NCBI GenBank assembly: GCA_000231825.2
Contig: JH720335.1
Span: 444,764-469,647, forward strand
DNA: 24,884 bases
Source: Tetrahymena elliotti 4EA
Taxonomy: Eukaryota > Ciliophora > Oligohymenophorea > Hymenostomatida > Tetrahymenidae
Reading direction: 5' to 3'
Of this stretch, positions 19,326 to 24,884 are shown in pieces. Position numbers and translations under genes: made by a program. The notes beneath the pieces were generated by a model. The model had not been told where the DNA came from. It was given only the letters and a program-made list of their open reading frames with translations, and did not search any database. Positions within the stretch are counted from its first letter, which is position 1; every line of letters starts with the position of its first letter.

Positions 19326-19930
19326 AATAACTGCAGAATCGCAAAAGAGATGCTAAAATATTTTGTCTTTCTTTAAATTAGGTGTCTTAAAAGGAATGCT
19401 TTTTGCTTGTTTTAAATTTTTTGTTAAGTTCTATCAGTAGTCTAAGTTATTTTTGCAAAATATATACAATAAAGATATATTTAATTAATTCACACAATAT
19501 TTTTGATTTGATTTGATATTATTACTATTATTGTTGTAAATTGTATTAATTTCAATCACAATGCCTTTCTTTCAGTTTAAATTAATATTTTTCTAATTTA
19601 CCGCAAAATCTTATTATTCTTTATCAATTTTAATTTTGAATTTTTCGTAAACAATCAATCAAAAAATCTGATATTTATTTATTTGTTATTTGATTATGTT
19701 TTATTTCTACTTAAATCTTTACAAATATAATTTCTTGTAATAAAATCTGGATCTTTCATGTGTCTTTAAATTTTATAAAAGGCACAAACAATCTTCATGG
19801 AATTATTAAGCAATGAAGTAAAATAAAATAATTTAGCATTCTTTATTAATACAATTAAAATAATAACTACTTAAAAACATATTTATTTATTCATTTTTTA
19901 CATTTAAATATTTATATTAAATTATTAAAA
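19326..19930. other. Intergenic between transporter 3' end and checkpoint gene 5' end
   Basis: This should contain the promoter and leader of the Mad3-like gene and the 3' end of the transporter transcript. Coding-like text continues upstream of the chosen ATG in frame (KSIPFKTPNLKKDK) back to an in-frame TGA near 19410. A separate ATG at 19757-19759 opens MKDPDFITRNYICK. Either could belong to unrecognised 5' exons of the checkpoint gene; no splice pair was convincing. Confidence 0.4.
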
Positions 19931-22260
19931 TCATTGGTCTTCGGTTTCATCTAAATAAAATTTATCTTCATGACCAAATGCTATTTCAGCTATTTCGTCT
20001 CTTATTGGTTAGTTTTCGAGCTAGATATCAGGAATCCAAAAGATATGGACTAAACAGATTAAACTGCAAAATGCAATAGGAATAACATATAAAATATCAT
20101 TAAACTCACGTATTTGCATTAAGTAAACAATCATAGATCCTATTAAAATACAAGTAAAAAGTTGCTAGGATTAAATAGTTTAAATGATATTTTTAAAGAT
20201 TTACCAACTTAAGAGCTAGCGAAGAGAGCTGACATACCCATAGAGCGAACAACAGTAGGGAAAAGTTCAGCAAAATATACAAAAGCTACAGTTCTTAAAT
20301 AATTACTTGCAAACCTTGATATCTAAGTTAAAATTGATTTTTTTAATATAATTTTTTTGAATTTTAATAAATGATTTTATTACAACGACAATCAATACTT
20401 AGAAGAATATAACAGTTGAAGAATGTTTAATCTAATCATCTGAGAACAAGTTTGTATAAAGATAGAATAAACATATAAAAGCAGCTGAAACAGTGCAAGA
20501 TGTATAAAGTTATTTCTTTCTCTTTATCTTATTAATGATAAACACTATTTTTTACAAATAAAATTAAATATCAATTCAATTATCAAATTAATTAATTTTT
20601 TACTGGCCAAAATAGAAGCAAACATATCTGACATAGACAATATAACTACTTTTATATATGTTGTTAAAGTTCCTTTTTCTAAAGTCAATTCACCTGCTTT
20701 GAAAAGCATTTCAGTGCAAAAGAAGATCATAGTTCCTGCCAAAATGCATAATCTTACAGATAGATAATAAAACAAATCTTTAAACTTCCTATTCTTTTCT
20801 TTCCACTCTTCATTCCATGTACTTCTTTCAAGATCTACATTCAAACTTCTCTTTCCATTTACAATTGCTATCTTATTAAGCATTCTTAAAGCTTTCTACT
20901 TATTCTTTAAGTAATAGAATCTATTTATTTATTTTAATATTAATAATAAAATAATCTTTTAATGTTCAAATTAAATAATAATAAATACCTTGGAGATTCT
21001 TCATAAGTGCTGATCAAAAAATTTAATAAAATTGTAGGAAATACTCCACATACTATCATTAATATTCTCCAATCATGTATAATATATGCAAATGCTGTAA
21101 AAATAGCCTGAGCTGCACTAAATGCAACATTTAACCCAATACCAGAAAGGACTCTGATATATCCAGCTTTTTTTAAAGTAAAAATATTTCTTTTAATAAT
21201 TTTTTAATCTAAAGAGTAATTTCATTTCATCCAATCCAAAATAAAATTTTACAGATTTTATAAGTATTTTCTTTTATTCTGGATTAATATGAATAGAAGT
21301 ATTCAAGAAAGCTAAAAATAAAATTAGCTAGTTAGTTAGTTAGTTAGTAAATAAATTACTTGCTTGTTCATTAATTAGGGATATTTATAAAATAATGACT
21401 GAAAGAGCTGCAAAAGCACTTATAGAATAGCCAGAAATAACTAAGGGAAGAACTTTGGTAAAACATTAAACGATTTGACCAATAATAAAAATTTTCCATG
21501 CTAACTTTAGAGAGTGTTTTCTACCAAAGTTATCACTTAGATAACCAAAGAAAAAATATCCAAGGATTCCAAAAAAAGGTTGAAAGAGCATAAAAAATTA
21601 TCTTAAATTATCATTTTGGCAATAGAGATTAAACTCTACTGTGATTGATTTAAATTAGTTTGGAAGCAATAACTATTCTGTATCTTACATGCTTAATTCT
21701 CCATCTTAGCACATTTTACCCACTTTCTATGTGCTGGAATAATGATCAACATATTTTGCTTTTTAAAACAAGAAATTTTATGAAATCATAAACCATCCTA
21801 CAACAAACCACTACAAACAGAAGCAAGAAAGTAATCTTATTTAATACCAATGCTCTGTTCCTACTTTTTCAAGAAACTGCTCAAATGAAAATTTTTTAGA
21901 CTCAAGATTTATTTTAACTTGTTCATAAGATTGAGTTTTATTTTATTAACTATCATTTAAATAATTTGCAAAACTTAATGATTGTCTGATATCTTATTTA
22001 GATTTTTCTCTCATTTTAGAATAATGTAATCTCTAATTATAATAGATTATTCTTGAGTTTTCTTTTTTTTCTTCACTATTGCTATCATCATCATCGTCAT
22101 GATCTGAATCATAATCTTTATATACATCATTATTTTCTTCTTCTTCATCTTCATCATCTATTTTATTTCTCTCACTATAATAGCTCTCGTTTGAATCATT
22201 TGTTTGATGCAAAAGACGATTGCTCAATTCGGATATTTTGGTCTTTTTTTTATCATACAT
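19931..22260 (-). CDS. SLC22-like major facilitator transporter, 6 exons, 622 aa
   Basis: A 12-helix membrane carrier of the organic cation/anion type; the substrate cannot be told. Minus-strand exons are 21360-22260, 20989-21166, 20604-20920, 20399-20544, 20205-20322 and 19931-20139; introns are 193, 68, 59, 76 and 65 nt, and every phase closes exactly. The first 130 residues are cytosolic and carry an Asp/Glu-rich run. TM1 (about 142-165) is followed by a long Cys-containing extracellular loop ending ITVEFNLYCQNDNLRQ, typical of SLC22. Then comes MFS motif A, GYLSDNFGRK (about 239-248). Further landmarks are FAYIIHDWRILM, EESPRF, NKIKRKKQ (the mid-protein counterpart of motif A) and VYFAELFPTVVRSMG near residue 530, a conserved MFS/SLC22 signature. 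The C-terminus is cytosolic and acidic. The start ATG at 22258-22260 is preceded by an in-frame TGA. It diverges from the + strand gene at 22805 across a 544-base gap. Confidence 0.88.
21329..21350. repeat. (TTAG)n microsatellite inside transporter intron 1
   Basis: The + strand reads TAG followed by four TTAG units and TAA. On the transcribed minus strand this is ACTAAC repeated, just after the 5' splice site GTAATT of intron 1 (21167-21359). Each ACTAAC matches the branch-point consensus known from yeast. It lies near the donor rather than the acceptor, so a splicing role is unproven. Confidence 0.55.
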
Positions 22261-22804
22261 TCAATACAATGCAATTGAAAATTAACTATTCCTATCTAAT
22301 AAATATTCACTGATTGAGTGATTTATTGCTACTTCTCTACTTTTATTAAATTTTTAATTATTTAATATCTCTTTAACTTTATTTTAAATGTATTAATAAT
22401 CAATTAACAATTTTTGATAAAAATATAATCAAGAAAGATAAATATTGCGATTATTATTTTTTTTGGTTGATTTACTATTGTGATTAATTATAATACATTT
22501 CTATTCATCAGTCTTACTCTAAAAATTTACAAAGATTCATCTCAAACAAATTTATGTCCTAAGTAACCTAAATATTTGGTGAAAGTAGAATATCACTTAA
22601 AATCTTACAATTCATTTCATAAAATGTTTCAGTTTTAAAAAAATCCAATAAAAAACATTTCAAATTTAATAAATTGATTAATTAATTTACAATGCCTAAT
22701 AATAGATATATCTTATTTTTTAATTGTTAAAAAAAAAATATACTTTAACAATATTTTTTTAAAAAGATAATTTTTAAATTAATATTTAGCAATTAACAGT
22801 ATCA
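22261..22804. promoter_or_regulatory. Divergent intergenic region (shared promoter)
   Basis: This 544-base AT-rich gap separates the starts of the minus-strand transporter (22260) and the plus-strand coiled-coil gene (22805). It must hold both promoters or a shared one. I cannot name a specific element; homopolymer A and T runs near 22730-22760 are common in ciliate promoters. Confidence 0.4.
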
Positions 22805-23638
22805 ATGAAAAAGTAATAATAGGTGAAAGCAATTTACTAAAAACCAGAATAAGAGATCAAGGCAATCTTAAAAAAATTACAAGAAACATTTGAAGATATC
22901 AAAAAGTTAAAAGAAGAAAAACACAGATTGCAGGATAATTTGGAGCATTTGAAAAGCTAAAATGTTTCTCATGTAGATGAATATTTGCATAAAGAAAACA
23001 TTGTGAACAATTAAAAAGATGAATTAGGATTAGAAAAGAAGATATTATATGATGAAAAGCTGCAGCTTTTGAATATAGTTAAGACTTAAAAAGAATAGTT
23101 ATAGGAAAAGAAAAAGGAATTAAATAATATATCTGATGAAATGAATAAAATTGTTAAAAAGAATAATGATCATTTGTAAAATGAAGATAACATAAAAAAT
23201 AGTCATTTAGATGTTCAATCTTCTGTTGCTAAAATTTAAATAGATTGCGAAGAAACAGATAAAGAGATAAAAAGAGATTAAGGTATTCTAGATGAAATAG
23301 AACATAATAATTAGCTATTAGAAGAAGAATATGAATAACTTTGTAAAGAGTATGATGATATTTAAGAATAAAGCTAAAACATAAATTAAGAAACTTTATA
23401 AAAAGAATAAGATAACAAAGATTTTTAAAATGAACTTGCATAAACATTTCAACACCTATAAGAACTCGTCTTAAAAAATAAAATTTTAAATGAATAATTA
23501 AACAATAAAATTAATCAAGAACAAACAAACTTAGAGCAAATCTCTAATGCATATGCTCAAATAGAAAAAATAGATACTCTCTTGGTATAAAATAACCAAA
23601 TCATTTAGCAATTCGATCAACAAATAGCAAATTCATGA
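22805..23638 (+). CDS. Coiled-coil protein, single exon, 277 aa
   Basis: Not recognised beyond its fold. One frame runs from ATG 22805-22807 (MKKQQQVKAIYQKPEQ) to TGA 23636-23638, 278 codons, with frequent TAA/TAG for Gln. Almost the whole length after residue 15 is a Glu/Lys/Gln/Leu-rich coiled coil, for example ILKKLQETFEDIKKLKEEKH and LDEIEHNNQLLEEEYEQLCK. It has no proline after residue 14, and heptad spacing continues to about residue 265. There is no membrane segment or motor domain. Such proteins are often cytoskeletal, basal-body or kinetochore components; the sequence does not say which. GC is well above the flanks. It is transcribed divergently from the transporter. Confidence 0.8.
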
Positions 23639-24261
23639 TTACATTATTTCATAATTAATTTTCTTCAAATTCAAAAAACTTTTAATTAATCATATAAACT
23701 TGTAAATAAATTATTAAATTATGTATAAAAATTATTCATTATTTTCTATTTGCATAAAAACTTTAGCATATTGGTATTAATTTAATTTTATTGTTAAAAA
23801 TTAACTTTTATTTGATAAACTTATAATCAATTAATTACTTTAAGTTCTCTATTAATGTACCTTTTTTAGTTTATTAGTTACTACTGTTCTTAGTTTATAT
23901 ATGCTAAAGTTAGCTCTATTTTTGGAAATATCTGCTTTAGTTCATAAGTTATGAGGAATTATATTGATTGAATGATTATTTTTTTAATTATTTAAATATC
24001 TAATTTTATAAATTTTATTTAACAATCAAAACTAAATTTATTTAATGAATATCAAATTAATTCGATTTGTTTTTATTTTTTAAATTCGTTCTAAAAAGTT
24101 AATCTCATTTTCATATTAATTATTTCATATTTAACTTCTTATCTTAACAAATTTGAAAGAAAAAAAAATGTCAATATAAAATAAAAAGTATTTTACAAAT
24201 CTAACTGATGTACTTCATTTCTTTTGAATATAAATGTATTTGAATTTTTATCTATTTAAAG
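23639..24261. other. Intergenic/intronic AT-rich interval upstream of LRR exons
   Basis: No gene is seen. Part of it (about 23905-23985, TTTTGGAAAT..AAGTTATGAG) resembles the LRR-gene intron at 24625-24670, so it may be intron or a remnant of another repeat unit. The first exon of the downstream LRR gene is not located. Confidence 0.35.
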
Positions 24262-24884
24262 CTACTAACTTCTAATTTAACTTCTTACATAAATCTTGAT
24301 ATTGATCTTAGGTAAAATTATATGTTTTTCTTTAAAGCTATCAAATCTCTTAACTAGGATTTTTAACCTCCTTTAAAAATAGTGTTTAATTCTAAATATA
24401 GATTTTTTAGCTTTGTCATTCATTAATTGTTTGTTTTGTTTTTATTTTAATTCAAATTTTTGTTTTTTTCTCTTTCTTTACTCAATTTTTCTTTTATAAT
24501 TTTTTAAAAGTGGGAGTAATATTGGCGAAATGGGTGCATAAGAATTAGGATCTAGCTTAGCAAATTGCTCTAATCTCTAAATTTTGAATCTTTAACTCTG
24601 GTAAAAATAATGTTTCAATATTAATTCTGCATTTGGAATGAATTCGTAACTCATTAAGTTATGAGCAACTGACTGACTAATTTAGGTTGGTTAATTGATA
24701 TTAAATTAGTTTACTCATCCATTAATTTTTATTGGCATTATTAATTCAAATTTTTTTTTTTCTCATTTTTTTAAATATTTTCATAGGTATTCAATATTTT
24801 TATTATTTAAAAGGAGGAACAACCTTGGTGATGTTGGGGCCTAAAAATTAGCATCTGAATTAGCAAAATGCTCTAATCTCTAAA
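24262..24884 (+). CDS. LRR protein, about one repeat per exon (3' part outside window)
   Basis: Proposed exons are about 24262-24311, 24511-24600 and 24814 to the window end; introns are 199 and 213 nt (GTAAAA...AAAAG in both). The exons read NLTSYINLDIDL, then NIGEMGAQELGSSLANCSNL and LQILNLQLW, then NNLGDVGAQKLASELAKCSN. This is an RNI-type LRR with one 30-residue unit per exon: the middle exon is exactly 90 bases, in phase 2 to phase 2. The two introns share sequence near their 3' ends (TTAATTCAAATTTTT), so exon and intron were duplicated together. The wording differs from the SIANSLEKLL type at 1-145 and 8640-11237, so it is a different LRR subfamily. The first listed exon is the least certain, and the true start is upstream. 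Confidence 0.65.

Noticed and set aside
22053..22313. Plus-strand His/Leu/Phe-rich open frame
   Set aside because: It is a shadow of the Asp/Glu-rich N-terminus of the transporter on the minus strand (GAT/GAA codons reversed).
23229..23447. Minus-strand Leu/Phe-rich open frame
   Set aside because: It is a shadow of the plus-strand coiled-coil gene; hydrophobic antisense frames are expected opposite Glu/Lys codons.

Overview
The window reads as nuclear DNA of an oligohymenophorean ciliate, most likely Tetrahymena or a close relative. It is very AT-rich, with GC falling to roughly 15-20% between genes. Long reading frames appear only when TAA and TAG are read as glutamine and TGA is the sole stop. 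The genes are split by AT-rich GT...AG introns, mostly about 47-190 nt, which are too long for Paramecium. A standard-code gene finder would miss almost everything here. A random frame in such DNA with one stop codon stays open for about 60 codons, so open frame alone is weak evidence. I relied on local GC rise, splice phase that closes arithmetically, residue composition and family motifs.

Left part (1-8640). The window opens with the 3' end of a leucine-rich-repeat (LRR) gene on the + strand. AT-rich sequence with one decayed coding tract follows. Then come two small spliced minus-strand genes of unknown function (1671-2539 and 3114-3634). Two inverted-repeat hairpins lie in the gap between them. 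From about 4000 to 7780 there are three decayed copies of one segment (R1, R2, R3), each carrying the C-terminal half of a coiled-coil gene whose intact version lies at 11862-12971.

Middle (8640-14732). A large minus-strand LRR gene is clearly decayed: it has several frameshifts and in-frame TGAs, and is related to the fragment at position 1. Beyond it are the intact single-exon coiled-coil gene and a small orphan gene with an N-terminal membrane segment.

Right part (15200-24884). A five-exon minus-strand gene encodes a Mad3/BubR1/Bub1-family spindle-checkpoint protein: it has a MadBub TPR region, a GLEBS-like Bub3-binding motif and a KEN box, but no kinase. Just past its TGA the coding-like frame continues for about 106 codons in the +1 frame. 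Next, also on the minus strand, is a six-exon SLC22-like major-facilitator transporter whose splice model closes exactly at 622 residues. A 277-residue coiled-coil gene diverges from it on the + strand. The window ends inside another LRR gene with about one repeat per exon.

No rRNA, tRNA, CRISPR, transposase or telomere array was seen. The genes are individually promoted and are not an operon. The most interesting points are the kinase-less Mad3-type protein with its +1-frame tail, the shared history of the duplicated pseudogene segments, and the imperfect long hairpin near 2790.
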